From: Candidatus Thiosymbion ectosymbiont of Catanema sp. Cochon2018
GTDB lineage: Bacteria; Pseudomonadota; Gammaproteobacteria; Chromatiales; Chromatiaceae
Direction of reading: 5' to 3'
NCBI GenBank assembly: GCA_011392765.1
Contig: WYCW01000001.1
Span: forward strand, 1,172,888 to 1,236,887
DNA length: 64,000 nucleotides
Below the pieces are notes generated by a model, which was not told the DNA's origin, made no database searches, and worked only from the letters and a program-made list of their open reading frames with translations. This document shows, one piece after another, positions 8,329 to 16,595 of this stretch (positions within the stretch are counted from its first letter, which is position 1; each line of letters begins with the position of its first letter). Position numbers and translations under genes: made by a program.

Positions 8329-9144
8329 TCAGAGCTCGAAGCTGGCCCACACCGGGCAATGGTCGGAGGGTTTTTCCATGCCGCGGATGTGGTAGTCGAT
8401 ACCGGTATCTACCAGGCAGTCGCGCAGGGGGGCCGTGACCAATATCAGGTCGATGCGCAGACCGCGCTTGGGCTCACGCTCGAATCCCCGGCTACGGTAG
8501 TCGAACCAACTGAAGCGGTCGTCGGCTTGGGGGTGAAGCACACGGTAGGCGTCGTATAGCCCCCAATCGGTCAGGGTCGCCAGCCATTCCCGCTCTTCCG
8601 GCAGGAAGCTGCACTTGCCCGTGCGCAGCCAGCGCTTGGCGTTGTCGGCACCGATGCCGATATCGAGATCCAGGGGCGCCACGTTCATGTCGCCGAGGAT
8701 CACTAGGTTCTGGTCCGGCGTAAAGCCGGCGCGGACGAAGGCGGTGAGATCGGCGTAAAACTTCCGCTTTCCGGAAAACTTGACCGGGTGGTCGCGGTTC
8801 TCGCCCTGGGGGAAGTAGCCGTTGATCAGGGTGAACTCGCGGCCATCCGGTAAGGCGTAGCGGCCCATGATGAGCCGACGCTGGGCGTCTTCATCGTCGT
8901 CGGGTAGGCCCTTGGTGACCTCCAGCGGTGCCTGTTTGCTCAGCAGGGCGACGCCGTAATGGGATTTCTGGCCGAAGTAATGGGGCCCATAGCCCAGCGC
9001 CTCGACCGTCTCGCGGGGAAAGGCGTCGTCGGCCACCTTGCTTTCCTGGAGACCGATGATATCCGGGTCATGGCGGGCCGTGAGTGCCTCCAGTTGATGG
9101 GGGCGGGCGCGGATGCCGTTGATGTTGAAGGTGACGATTTTCAT
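8329..9144 (-). CDS. xthA: exodeoxyribonuclease III
   Basis: AP endonuclease and 3'-5' exonuclease of base-excision repair. Full length at 271 aa. Motifs of the exo/endo/phosphatase fold are in order: FNINGIRAR (N7), LQESK (catalytic Glu), [21 protein letters not shown], and the C-terminal SDHCPVW. It is flanked on both sides by A-C elements (ends 8314, starts 9156), so it now forms a single-gene unit. Confidence 0.97.
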   Translation of the reverse strand: MKIVTFNINGIRARPHQLEALTARHDPDIIGLQESKVADDAFPRETVEALGYGPHYFGQKSHYGVALLSKQAPLEVTKGLPDDDEDAQRRLIMGRYALPDGREFTLINGYFPQGENRDHPVKFSGKRKFYADLTAFVRAGFTPDQNLVILGDMNVAPLDLDIGIGADNAKRWLRTGKCSFLPEEREWLATLTDWGLYDAYRVLHPQADDRFSWFDYRSRGFEREPKRGLRIDLILVTAPLRDCLVDTGIDYHIRGMEKPSDHCPVWASFEL

Positions 9145-9155
9145 GGGTTAGTACC

Positions 9156-9373
9156 CTAACGAGGCTTCGCCTCAGACCGACGAGGCGTGGCCAACCGCAC
9201 CGAAGAACCACGGAGGCAGACACGGATAAACACGGATTACAATCCGTGTTTATCCGTGTCCATCCGTGGTTCAAAGGATTTGCGATTCCTGACCAACAAG
9301 AGGCAGAACTATTTTTGTGCAGAGCACAAACTTGACTCATTTGTAAAGATGCAGGTCCCTTAAGGAATCCTAG
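9156..9373 (+). repeat. A-C element, ACGGAT-palindrome core
   Basis: Starts CTAACGAGGCTTCGCC and ends CTTAAGGAATCCTAG. The core is CCACGGAGGCAGACACGGAT, then its inverse ending ATCCGTGTCCATCCGTGG. TAGTACC occurs just outside both ends (TTAGTACC before, TAGTACC after), a possible target duplication. Confidence 0.85.
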
Positions 9374-9474
9374 TACCGATGATGTGTTACTGGGCAAACC
9401 AAACATAGAGCATGAAATAGACTAGAGCGTGCTGACATTTAGCCCGCGCCTACCGATTAGGCCTGGGGTAATCG

Positions 9475-9570
9475 CCGTGGACTTGGTGGACCGAATGGAC
9501 ACCCTGGACCGGGGGCTACCTCCGTCCACCTGGTCCATGTGGTCTACTCGGTCCACGGCGGCTACCACTG
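9475..9570. repeat. GTGGACNNN word palindrome
   Basis: Left arm GTGGACTTGGTGGACCGAAT, continuing in 9-bp steps. Right arm GGTCTACTCGGTCCACGGC. The same family is at 17930-18040, 26545-26640, 27497-27590, 33450-33570 and 36205-36350. The gap 9145-9614 otherwise holds only the A-C element and shows no gene. Confidence 0.8.
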
Positions 9571-9614
9571 AACCTACTCGCCTCATAGAACCCGGCTGAT
9601 AATGTCAACAACCC

Positions 9615-9911
9615 CTAACCCCTTTCCATGACCTCAAAGGTCTCTTTTTGCCCCATTTCCCAGCCGTGGCGGTAGGCCCTGCCCCAGGGCAGGGTCTCCT
9701 GGCCCGCGATCAGGTCCGGGGCGTCCGGCTCCAGGGCCGCGGCGATATGTCGCATGTATCCCAGGCATTGGAGGGCATGGATAACGCCGTTTGCATAGCC
9801 CCGGTTGTACCACAGCTGGGCATCGTCGGTGCGGTCCGGGAAATCCTGCGAGTCGTCATAGAGGTCGCAGATCAGCTCCAAGAGCCGGGGCAGAAGGGCA
9901 TCGGCGCTCAC
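9615..9911 (-). CDS. hypothetical protein
   Basis: 98 aa from a GTG at 9911, placed behind AAGGGTGGG. A longer frame to 9941 would need a TTG. Acidic and aromatic-rich, with LWYNRGYANGVIHALQCLGY and WGRAYRHGWEMGQKETFEV as its most distinctive stretches. No signal peptide or membrane segment. Sits downstream of phoU on the same strand, separated by a 190-bp palindromic repeat. Not recognised. Codon use resembles neighbouring real genes and the protein looks globular. Confidence 0.55.
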   Translation of the reverse strand: MSADALLPRLLELICDLYDDSQDFPDRTDDAQLWYNRGYANGVIHALQCLGYMRHIAAALEPDAPDLIAGQETLPWGRAYRHGWEMGQKETFEVMERG

Positions 9912-9941
9912 CGGCCCACCCTTCAACCTGGGCACCCGCAA

Positions 9942-10129
9942 GGGGTGCCCCTACTTTTGCGCCCTTTGCGGTTCCTTAGCCGCCGGCTGCCAATCACCAG
10001 CTTCCAGCGAGTGGCAGACGGCGACTGATGGCTGATGCGGTTCGCTGCCTGCCTATGCACCTGCTTGCGGGAGGTAAGTCCCTGGGACGGCAGACAGGTC
10101 CCTGCACGCAGACAGGCGCTCACTGCATC
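9942..10129. repeat. ACCAGC-word palindrome region downstream of phoU
   Basis: Contains CCGGCTGCCAATCACCAGC paired with the partly inverse GGCAGACGGCGACTGATGGC. Same family as 4850-4907. No open gene seen here. Confidence 0.55.
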
Positions 10130-10945
10130 CTACTCTTTACGCTTGCGTAGGGTGTCGACGAGGACTTCTTTGTTCTGATAACGCACGTCCTTGCCCTTGG
10201 CAACGAAAATCACCTGCTCGGCGATGTTGCCGGCGTGGTCTCCGATGTTCGTAAGGGCACGCAGGACGAAGACGACGTCCAACACCTGGCCGACCAGTTG
10301 GGTGTCTTCGAGCACGAAGGTCATGGCATGGCGTAGCGCCGCGTCGAATCCGTCGTCCAGCTGCGAACCCTCTTCGAGCTTATCGAGTGGGTCTACCGTT
10401 TCCGTGCCGAATCGGCGTCCGGTCAGGCCGTTTAATTGGGAGCCGTCTTCGAACACCTCGAGGGCCAGGTCCACATCGACCTTGGCGAGGGCATCGAGAC
10501 TGCGTTCCAGCAAGCGACGGGCGACCTGGTCGAGGCTGTGGATGTGATGGAGTATCTTCGACGCCGGTCGCCGGCTCGTCCGCCCCATGAGGCGGATGAC
10601 GCACCAGGCGATCTGCGCGGCCTTGTCTCCCGCCCGTTCCAGATCACCGGCGACCTTGGACAAGGCCAGAATAAGACGCAGATCGCGGCCGAGGGGTTGG
10701 CGGGTAGCAATGAGATCGAGGATGACCTCGTCGATATCGAGCTCGCAGGAATCGATCTTACGCTCGTTATCGACGACCTCGCGGGCCAAACCGATGTTTC
10801 CCTTATCCAAGGCGCTGACGGCCTTGCGCACCTGGTCGAGCACCAGTTCGCCCATTTCCAGCACCATCCGGCGGGCGGTACCGAGCTCTTCATCGTATTT
10901 GTGAACCGTGTGGCCCTCGGTAATGTCGGTCATGCCGTGCCCCAT
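10130..10945 (-). CDS. phoU: phosphate-transport regulator PhoU
   Basis: Links the Pst transporter to PhoR signalling and keeps the Pho regulon off in high phosphate. Two three-helix bundles with metal-binding acidic motifs: DLERAGDKAAQIA near residue 105 and NIGDHAGNIAE near 240. At 271 aa it is about 30 longer than typical PhoU. The extra segment lies between the bundles (about residues 170-200, GLTGRRFGTETVDPLDK), flanked by a near-repeat of E(D/E)GSQL, as if a short tandem duplication had expanded. Last gene of the pst operon, 54 bp after pstB. Confidence 0.94.
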   Translation of the reverse strand: MGHGMTDITEGHTVHKYDEELGTARRMVLEMGELVLDQVRKAVSALDKGNIGLAREVVDNERKIDSCELDIDEVILDLIATRQPLGRDLRLILALSKVAGDLERAGDKAAQIAWCVIRLMGRTSRRPASKILHHIHSLDQVARRLLERSLDALAKVDVDLALEVFEDGSQLNGLTGRRFGTETVDPLDKLEEGSQLDDGFDAALRHAMTFVLEDTQLVGQVLDVVFVLRALTNIGDHAGNIAEQVIFVAKGKDVRYQNKEVLVDTLRKRKE

Positions 10946-10999
10946 CCGAAATCGGAAACAATACTCGACCGTGAATTATACGAATGGAATCAGCGTAGC

Positions 11000-11863
11000 T
11001 TACCCGAACCTGCCGGTGATGTAGTCCTCGGTGAGCTTGTGGCTGGGGTTGGTGAAGATCTGTTTGGTCTCGCCGACCTCCACCAGGTCGCCGAGATGGA
11101 AGTAGGCGGTACGCTGGGACACCCGGGCCGCCTGCTGCATGGAGTGGGTCACGATGGCGATGCTGAAATTCTCCCGCAGCTCGTCGATCAGCTCCTCGAT
11201 CTTGGCCGTGGCGATGGGGTCGAGGGCCGAGCAGGGCTCGTCCATCAGAATCACCTCGGGGGAGACGGCGATGGCGCGGGCGATGCACAGGCGCTGTTGC
11301 TGGCCCCCGGAGAGCTCGGTTCCGGGCTGATCCAGCCGGTCCTTGGCCTCGTCCCAGAGCCCCGCCCGGCGCAGACTCGTCTCCACTAACCCATCCAACT
11401 CCGCCCGGTTGTTGGTGAGGCCGTGGATACGCGGTCCGTAGGCGACGTTCTCGTAGATCGACTTGGGGAAGGGATTGGGTTTTTGAAACACCATGCCGAC
11501 CTGTGCCCGCAGGGGCACTACGTCCTGCCCCTTGGCATAGATCTCGACCCCGTCCAGCTTGATAGTACCGCTGACGCGGCAGCCGGGGATCTCATCGTTC
11601 ATCCGGTTGAGGCAGCGCAGAAAGGTGGATTTACCACACCCGGAGGGGCCGATCATGGACACTACTTCGTGCCTTCCGATGTCCAGGCTCACGTTCCGGA
11701 TGGCGTGCTTTTCCCCATAATGGACATCGACGCCCCGACACTGCATACGGGGATCCGCGACGGTGTAGTCGCCGACCGTGTCTGCGAACGCACGCTCCTG
11801 CTCCAGGTCGAAAGCGGTCATGATGTCGGCGTCCTCGGTGGTCATCTCAAACGTCGTGTTCAT
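11000..11863 (-). CDS. pstB: phosphate ABC transporter ATP-binding protein
   Basis: ATPase of the PstSCAB high-affinity phosphate importer, on the cytoplasmic face. Walker [11 protein letters not shown]-loop VFQKPNPFP, signature LSGGQQQR, Walker B VILMDEP, and H-loop VTHSMQQA. The start is placed at MNTTFEM (11863). An open extension to 11935 lacks family similarity. The roughly 45-residue N-terminal leader before the ABC core is longer than in E. coli but common in relatives. phoU follows. pstA lies upstream across 0.9 kb of inserted repeats and a small gene. Confidence 0.96.
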   Translation of the reverse strand: MNTTFEMTTEDADIMTAFDLEQERAFADTVGDYTVADPRMQCRGVDVHYGEKHAIRNVSLDIGRHEVVSMIGPSGCGKSTFLRCLNRMNDEIPGCRVSGTIKLDGVEIYAKGQDVVPLRAQVGMVFQKPNPFPKSIYENVAYGPRIHGLTNNRAELDGLVETSLRRAGLWDEAKDRLDQPGTELSGGQQQRLCIARAIAVSPEVILMDEPCSALDPIATAKIEELIDELRENFSIAIVTHSMQQAARVSQRTAYFHLGDLVEVGETKQIFTNPSHKLTEDYITGRFG

Positions 11864-11959
11864 TGCTGATATCTCATAGGTAATGCTTAACTCAATGGCA
11901 TGAGATCTATAAACCCCTGAAATTCTTGTTACCACAAAAGTTGCAGACTTTGCTCATTG

Positions 11960-12169
11960 TCAACCTCGTTCGGTGTCTTTATTTCTCAGCGCCATTGCTT
12001 TCCGGCTTATTTCCTCAAGACTTAAATTCTCATCCATATTCTGTCTCCATTCGGTGTAATCGAAAGGCTCCCTTTGAATGAGCGCAACGAAACGCTCCGC
12101 CTCAATATCGCCAAGATACTGTGCAAGAATTTGAAATCCTTTTGTTTTTATCTCTGTATCAGTAATCAT
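11960..12169 (-). CDS. small conserved protein, possible antitoxin
   Basis: 69 aa. MITDTEIKTKGFQILAQYLG, then DIEAERFVALIQREPFDYTE, then WRQNMDENLSLEEISRKAM. No HTH or RHH is obvious. Such short charged proteins with an (I/V)EAERFxxLIQREPFDYTxW core are, as I recall, frequent next to TA or mobile loci in uncultured gammaproteobacteria and cyanobacteria. No partner toxin is visible. It is less GC-rich than pstA/pstB and lies inside the pst operon between A-C repeats and pstB, so it was probably acquired. Confidence 0.65.
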   Translation of the reverse strand: MITDTEIKTKGFQILAQYLGDIEAERFVALIQREPFDYTEWRQNMDENLSLEEISRKAMALRNKDTERG

Positions 12170-12214
12170 GCCAATACCTCTTTCATCATTGAGGACGTTG
12201 GGGTTCGGCCATCC

Positions 12215-12513
12215 CTAACGAGGCTCCGCCTCAGACCAACGAGAGCCCAACTCGAGCCTCATTGCGAAACGCCAATCGGACAGGATTACACAAGATTTAC
12301 AGGATTCTTATCATTCCTGAATTTTCTACGTCCTCTCACACTCTTATCGAACCAGCAAACGCCCATCACCACAAAAAATCCTGTTAATCCTGAAAATCCT
12401 GTACGATTAGCCGGCGAGACGGGACTTCGCCTTAGGCCCACGAGGCGTGAATTTTTTATGGCGTGCACAAACTTGACTCATTGGTAAAGATTCGGGTCCC
12501 TCAAGGATCCTAG
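12215..12513 (+). repeat. A-C element, AGGATT-palindrome core
   Basis: Starts CTAACGAGGCTCCGCC and ends GTCCCTCAAGGATCCTAG. The core has ACAGGATTACACAAGATT words, with the inverse AATCCTGAAAATCCTGT further on, then a second A-like module (CACGAGGCGTGAATT) before the C module. The same composite, inverted, is at 49490-49740. Confidence 0.85.
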
Positions 12514-12528
12514 CCTTACCCCAAACCC

Positions 12529-12758
12529 AATGCCATTAAGTTAGGGGTCAACGATACCGTTTGTGGTTGATGGCGCGCTGCCTTTTGATCGCCCTCTCCG
12601 CCAACCCCTCTCCCTCCGAGAGTGTCGTAAAAGCCCATCCGTGGAGCGTAGCGCAGGCATCCCCGCCTGCATTTTTCGATGCAGGCGAGGACGCCTGCGC
12701 TACTTTTGCGACACCCTCCCTCCGGGAGAGGAGCTTTGACACTTAGCTTAATGGCATT
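12529..12758. repeat. nested palindrome with AATGCCATTAAGTTA ends
   Basis: Ends AATGCCATTAAGTTA (12529-12543) and TTAGCTTAATGGCATT (12743-12758) are inverted, with one extra base. Nested inside are CTCTCCCTCCGAGAG-like arms, TGTCG(T/C)AAAAG arms, and an innermost GTAGCGCAGGC...GCCTGCGCTAC palindrome. A telescoped set of four inverted repeats with no gene. Confidence 0.75.
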
Positions 12759-12775
12759 AGTGTCGAACCCACGTC

Positions 12776-14092
12776 CTACCAACGCCGTTCAAATTTCTGA
12801 CGCAGCAAGACCGCGGTCAGGTTCATGACGATCAGAAAACCCAACAACACCATAATGGCCGCCGAAGTCCGCTCCACGAAGCCGCGCTCGGGACTGTCCG
12901 CCCACAGGTAGATCTGGACCGGCAATACCGTCGCCGGGTCCGTCACTTCTCTCGGTAGGTCGACGATGAAGGCGACCATGCCGATCATCAGCAAGGGCGC
13001 GGTCTCGCCCAGGGCCCGCGCCATGCCGATGATGGTCCCGGTCAACATGCCGGGCATGGCCGCGGGCAGGACGTGATGGAGCCGAGCCTGGAGGGGCGAG
13101 GCGCCGACGCCCAAGGCGGCCTCACGGATCGAGGGCGGCACGGACGTTAGGGCAGCGCGGCCGGCGATGATGATGGTCGGCAGGGTCATCAGGGTCAGCA
13201 CCAGGGCGCCGATCAAGGGGGTGGAGCGGGGTACGCCGAAAAAGTTGATGAACACGGCCAGGCCCAGCAAACCGAACACGATGGAGGGTACGGCCGCCAG
13301 GTTGTTGATGTTGACCTCGATAAGGTCGGTCCACCGGTTTTTGGGCGCGAATTCTTCCAGGTAGAGGGCCACGCCGACGGCGATGGGAAAAGAGAACAGC
13401 AGGGTCAACGCCAGGGTATACAGGGAACCCATCAGGGCCCCGGCGATACCGGCCAGCTCGGGCTCGCGGGAGGCGCCCTGGGAGAAAAAGGTGGTGTTGA
13501 ATTTCTTTTCCAACCGATTGTCCGCGACCAGGGTGTCCACCCAGGCGAGGGTCCGGTCCTTCACCCGCCGCTCGGACTCGGGCGCGGCGCGGTCGATATG
13601 CCCCTTGACCAGCATGTCGATGTCATCGTCGGCGAGCAACCAGACGTCCGACTCGCTGCCGATCAGTCCCGGATCGGCTAAGACCCGCTCCCGTAGCTGC
13701 TGCGGGACGCCGGGGCTCAGCAACCGATAGAGCGCCCGCTTGTTCCGGCGGCCCGAGACCTCGGGAAAGCGTGCCTGGAGTGCGGCGCGCACCAGTTTCC
13801 GGTAATCGGCACCTGAGAGAGTATCCGGTGCACGCGTCCCCGTAGGATCGATGACCTCCGGATCGAAGCGGATGGGGAGCTGGATGTAGGTCTGTTGGAA
13901 GGCGGTATAGCCCTTGCCGACGATGTCGAGGAACAGGATCGCCACGAACAGCAGGCCGAGTATCACCGCCCCCACACCCAGGAGACGGAAGCGCTTCTCC
14001 GCGGCGTAGCGCCGTTGGAGGCCGGCGTTGACGGTGTCGATAGTGCGCCGGGCCGGTGCCTCTACGGGTGCGTCGAAGGTTTGCTTATTCAT
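12776..14092 (-). CDS. pstA: phosphate ABC transporter permease PstA (long form)
   Basis: Inner-membrane permease of the phosphate importer. 438 aa. One N-terminal helix (about 38-60) and a roughly 170-residue periplasmic domain of the DUF3333 type are followed by the six-helix permease core. The EAA loop is visible as SIREAALGVGASPLQARLHH, then VLPAAMPGMLTG. The start overlaps the pstC stop by 8 bp, indicating coupling. The stop lies beside the nested palindrome at 12529-12758. Confidence 0.95.
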   Translation of the reverse strand: MNKQTFDAPVEAPARRTIDTVNAGLQRRYAAEKRFRLLGVGAVILGLLFVAILFLDIVGKGYTAFQQTYIQLPIRFDPEVIDPTGTRAPDTLSGADYRKLVRAALQARFPEVSGRRNKRALYRLLSPGVPQQLRERVLADPGLIGSESDVWLLADDDIDMLVKGHIDRAAPESERRVKDRTLAWVDTLVADNRLEKKFNTTFFSQGASREPELAGIAGALMGSLYTLALTLLFSFPIAVGVALYLEEFAPKNRWTDLIEVNINNLAAVPSIVFGLLGLAVFINFFGVPRSTPLIGALVLTLMTLPTIIIAGRAALTSVPPSIREAALGVGASPLQARLHHVLPAAMPGMLTGTIIGMARALGETAPLLMIGMVAFIVDLPREVTDPATVLPVQIYLWADSPERGFVERTSAAIMVLLGFLIVMNLTAVLLRQKFERRW

Positions 14093-15476
14093 ATTGTTCC
14101 CGATACTTGCGCACGATATGCAGGGCGATCACGTTCAGGATCAGGGTGACGACGAAGAGCGTCAGGCCCAACGCGAAGGCGGCCAGGGTCTTGGGACTAT
14201 CGAACTCCTGATCCCCGGTCAACAGGGTGACCATCTGGACCGTCACTGTGGTTACCGCCTCCAGGGGGTTCCAGGTCAGATTCGCCGACATACCGGCAGC
14301 CATGACCACGATCATGGTCTCGCCGATAGCGCGCGACACCGCCAGCAGAATACCGCCGACGATGCCGGGCAGGGCCGCGGGAAAGATGACCTTCCTGATG
14401 GTCTCGGACCGGGTCGCACCCAGGGCATAGGAGCCATCGCGCATGGCCTGGGGCACGGCGTTGATCACGTCGTCCGAGAGCGAGGACACGAAGGGAATAA
14501 TCATGATGCCCATCACCAGGCCTGCGGCCAGGGCGCTCTCGGAGGCAACCTCGAGCCCGATGGCGGCCCCGAGATCTCGGATGAAGGGGGCGACCGTGAG
14601 CGCGGCGAAGAAGCCGTAAACCACCGTCGGAATGCCGGCCAGGACCTCCAGCACCGGCTTGGTGATGGCCCGTATCTTGGCGGACGCATATTCGGACAGG
14701 TAGATGGCGGCCATGAGGCCGATGGGCACCGCGATCAACATGGCGATCAGAGAGACCAGCAGGGTGCCCGTGAACAGGGGCACGGCCCCGAAGGCACCGG
14801 AGGCACCCACCTGGTCCGCCCGGAGCGCGATCTGGGGACTCCATTCGGAGCCGAGGAAAAACTCCGTCACCGAGACTTTCTGGAAAAACAGGATCGACTC
14901 GAAGATCACGGACAACAGGATGCCGAGGGTGGTCAGGATGGCAATGGAGGAGAAGACCACCAGGATCACCATCAGCGTAGATTCCACCCGGTTACGGGCC
15001 CGCAGTTTCGGGTGGGTCCGCTTCCAGGCGAGCGCGAGCCCCCCCAGGGCCACGGCCAGGACCAGGGACCACAGGGCGATGTCGGCCAGGCCCTGCAGGT
15101 GTGCATAGTTGTCCGCCGCGGCCTGCAGCGCGGGCGTCACCTCGCCCGAGACGATGTTGCCGGTCGCCAGGTTCTCGATGTCGTTGAGCAGCAGACCTTT
15201 CTGCCCCGCGGAGAGACCTGCCGTCATTTCTGCCGGCAACTCCTCCTCCACCAGGCTGGTCACGATGACATCCTGGAATCCGACCCAGAAACCGAGCAGC
15301 AACAACGCCGGCAGACCCGCCCACAGGGCGGCATAGAGGCCATAGTAGCTCGGCAGCGAGTGTAGGGTCTTGATCCGATTCACACCGCCGGCAACGGATA
15401 TGGCCCGCTTGTAGCCGAACCAGTAGGCCAGCGCCATGACGCCGAGGAGTACGAGAAGAAGGACAGGGGATTGCAT
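14085..15476 (-). CDS. pstC: phosphate ABC transporter permease PstC (long form)
   Basis: Partner permease of PstA. 463 aa with two N-terminal helices around a periplasmic loop (about 70-125), then a permease core whose EAA loop reads MRDGSYALGATRSETIRKVI. The length matches the long PstC form that pairs with DUF3333-type PstA. In the ancestral operon pstS would lie just upstream. Here 1.1 kb of ACGGAT repeats and a GxxExxY gene intervene, so transcription from the pstS promoter must cross the array, or pstC has gained its own promoter. Confidence 0.95.
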   Translation of the reverse strand: MQSPVLLLVLLGVMALAYWFGYKRAISVAGGVNRIKTLHSLPSYYGLYAALWAGLPALLLLGFWVGFQDVIVTSLVEEELPAEMTAGLSAGQKGLLLNDIENLATGNIVSGEVTPALQAAADNYAHLQGLADIALWSLVLAVALGGLALAWKRTHPKLRARNRVESTLMVILVVFSSIAILTTLGILLSVIFESILFFQKVSVTEFFLGSEWSPQIALRADQVGASGAFGAVPLFTGTLLVSLIAMLIAVPIGLMAAIYLSEYASAKIRAITKPVLEVLAGIPTVVYGFFAALTVAPFIRDLGAAIGLEVASESALAAGLVMGIMIIPFVSSLSDDVINAVPQAMRDGSYALGATRSETIRKVIFPAALPGIVGGILLAVSRAIGETMIVVMAAGMSANLTWNPLEAVTTVTVQMVTLLTGDQEFDSPKTLAAFALGLTLFVVTLILNVIALHIVRKYREQYE

Positions 15477-15540
15477 AGGCTGGATTTGTTCCCGAGCTGG
15501 TTTCTATAGAACCACTGATTAACACCGATAGACACGGATA

Positions 15541-15670
15541 AATTCACAACACAATCCGCTTCCATTCCAGCCGTGCTCTACGGAAATTCAAAACCACACC
15601 GAGCTTCAGTCCGGTGATTTTCAAGTAGTTGAGTACCTGGCCGACCTCATGGTTCGTTATCTTTTCAATT
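15541..15670 (-). pseudogene. GxxExxY C-terminal fragment
   Basis: About 120 bp nearly identical to 15900-16022, the 3' end of the intact GxxExxY gene. It encodes the terminal NHEVGQVLNYLKITGLKLGV region, then NFRRARLEWKR. Directly after this fragment the sequence jumps to the ACGGAT word array. It shows that partial copies of the gene travel with the repeat. Confidence 0.8.
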
Positions 15671-15900
15671 TCATGAATCAATCCGTGTTTATCTGTGTTC
15701 ATCCGTGGTTCATTCCCCGCAGAGTTGCCCGTGAGCCGGAGAATAGAACCACTGATTTACACTGATAGACACGGATGAATTTATATGACCTACCGCGTTT
15801 CATCTTCGTAAATCAATCCGTGTCTATCCGTGTTCATCCGTGGTTCACTCCTCCCCTGAGCGGTAGAACCACTGATTTACACCGATAGACACGGATAAAT

Positions 15901-16302
15901 TCACAACACGATCCGCTTCCATTCCAGCCGTGCTCTACGGAAATTCAAAACCACACCGAGCTTCAGTCCGGTGATTTTCAAGTAGTTGAGTACTTGGCCG
16001 ACCTCATGGTTCGTTATTTTTTCGATCACTTTGGTGTCCACAACAACTTTGTTGAAGACAATCAGATCTGGAATATATTCACCTACTTTGATGCCTTTGT
16101 AGATTACGTCGAGGCGTGGTTGCTGTTGGTATGAAATACCTTGACTTTGGAATTCAACCACCAAAGCATTCTCATAAGGCTTTTCCAATAAACCATGCCC
16201 AAGTGCATTTAGCACCTCCATTGCGCAACCGATGATCTGTCGCGTTTCATCTTCATGAATCAATCCGTGTCTATCCGTGTTCATCCGTGATTCACTCCCC
16301 AT
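15901..16302 (-). CDS. GxxExxY protein (PD-(D/E)XK-like)
   Basis: 133 aa. The signature GLLEKPYENAL gives G-x-x-E-x-x-Y. The nuclease-like core shows GEYIPDLIVFNKVVVDTKVI (the D...DxK pattern of PD-(D/E)XK folds), and the end is LNFRRARLEWKRIVL, typical of the family. The first about 18 residues (MNTDRHGLIHEDETR) are themselves encoded by the ACGGAT repeat word array. Function unproven: the family is widespread and, as I recall, usually found beside such repeats. Here it sits within the pst operon. Confidence 0.88.
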   Translation of the reverse strand: MGSESRMNTDRHGLIHEDETRQIIGCAMEVLNALGHGLLEKPYENALVVEFQSQGISYQQQPRLDVIYKGIKVGEYIPDLIVFNKVVVDTKVIEKITNHEVGQVLNYLKITGLKLGVVLNFRRARLEWKRIVL

Positions 16303-16595
16303 CCTGGCAGCGTTGCCCGTGGGCCGGGAAACAGAACCACTGATTTACACTGATAGACACGGATGAATTTATGTGACCTACCGCGTTTCATCTTCGTGAA
16401 TCAATCCGTGTCTATCCGTGTTCATCCGTGGTTCACTCCCCACCCTGGCAGCGTTGCCCGTGGGCCGGGAAACAGAACCACTGATTTACACTGATAGACA
16501 CGGATGAATTTATATGACCTACCGCGTTTCATCTTCGTGAATCAATCCGTGTCTATCCGTGTTCATCCGTGGTTCACTACAAACGAAACGGCGAA

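Larger units (their letters stand above)
15515..16578. repeat. ACGGAT-word repeat array inside the pst operon
   Basis: About 1.06 kb of CACTGATT-(T/A)ACAC(T/C)GATAGACACGGAT and the inverse ATCCGTGTCTATCCGTGTTC words. A roughly 140-bp unit (CCACTGATTTACACTGATAG ... TATCCGTGTTCATCCGTGGT) appears three times, near 15735-15850, 16335-16430 and 16475-16575. The last two are separated by a repeated spacer (CCTGGCAGCGTTGCCCGTGG). The unit contains GTTTCATCTTCGT, the reverse complement of the GxxExxY start region encoding HEDET. Confidence 0.85.

Noticed and set aside
14028..15365. 445-codon plus-strand frame across pstC
   Set aside because: His/Gly/Gln-rich, low-complexity antisense of pstC. No domain, and pstC is clearly real.
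15735..16575. CRISPR array
   Set aside because: The repeats are palindromic word arrays with near-identical spacers and irregular spacing. No unique spacers and no cas genes.
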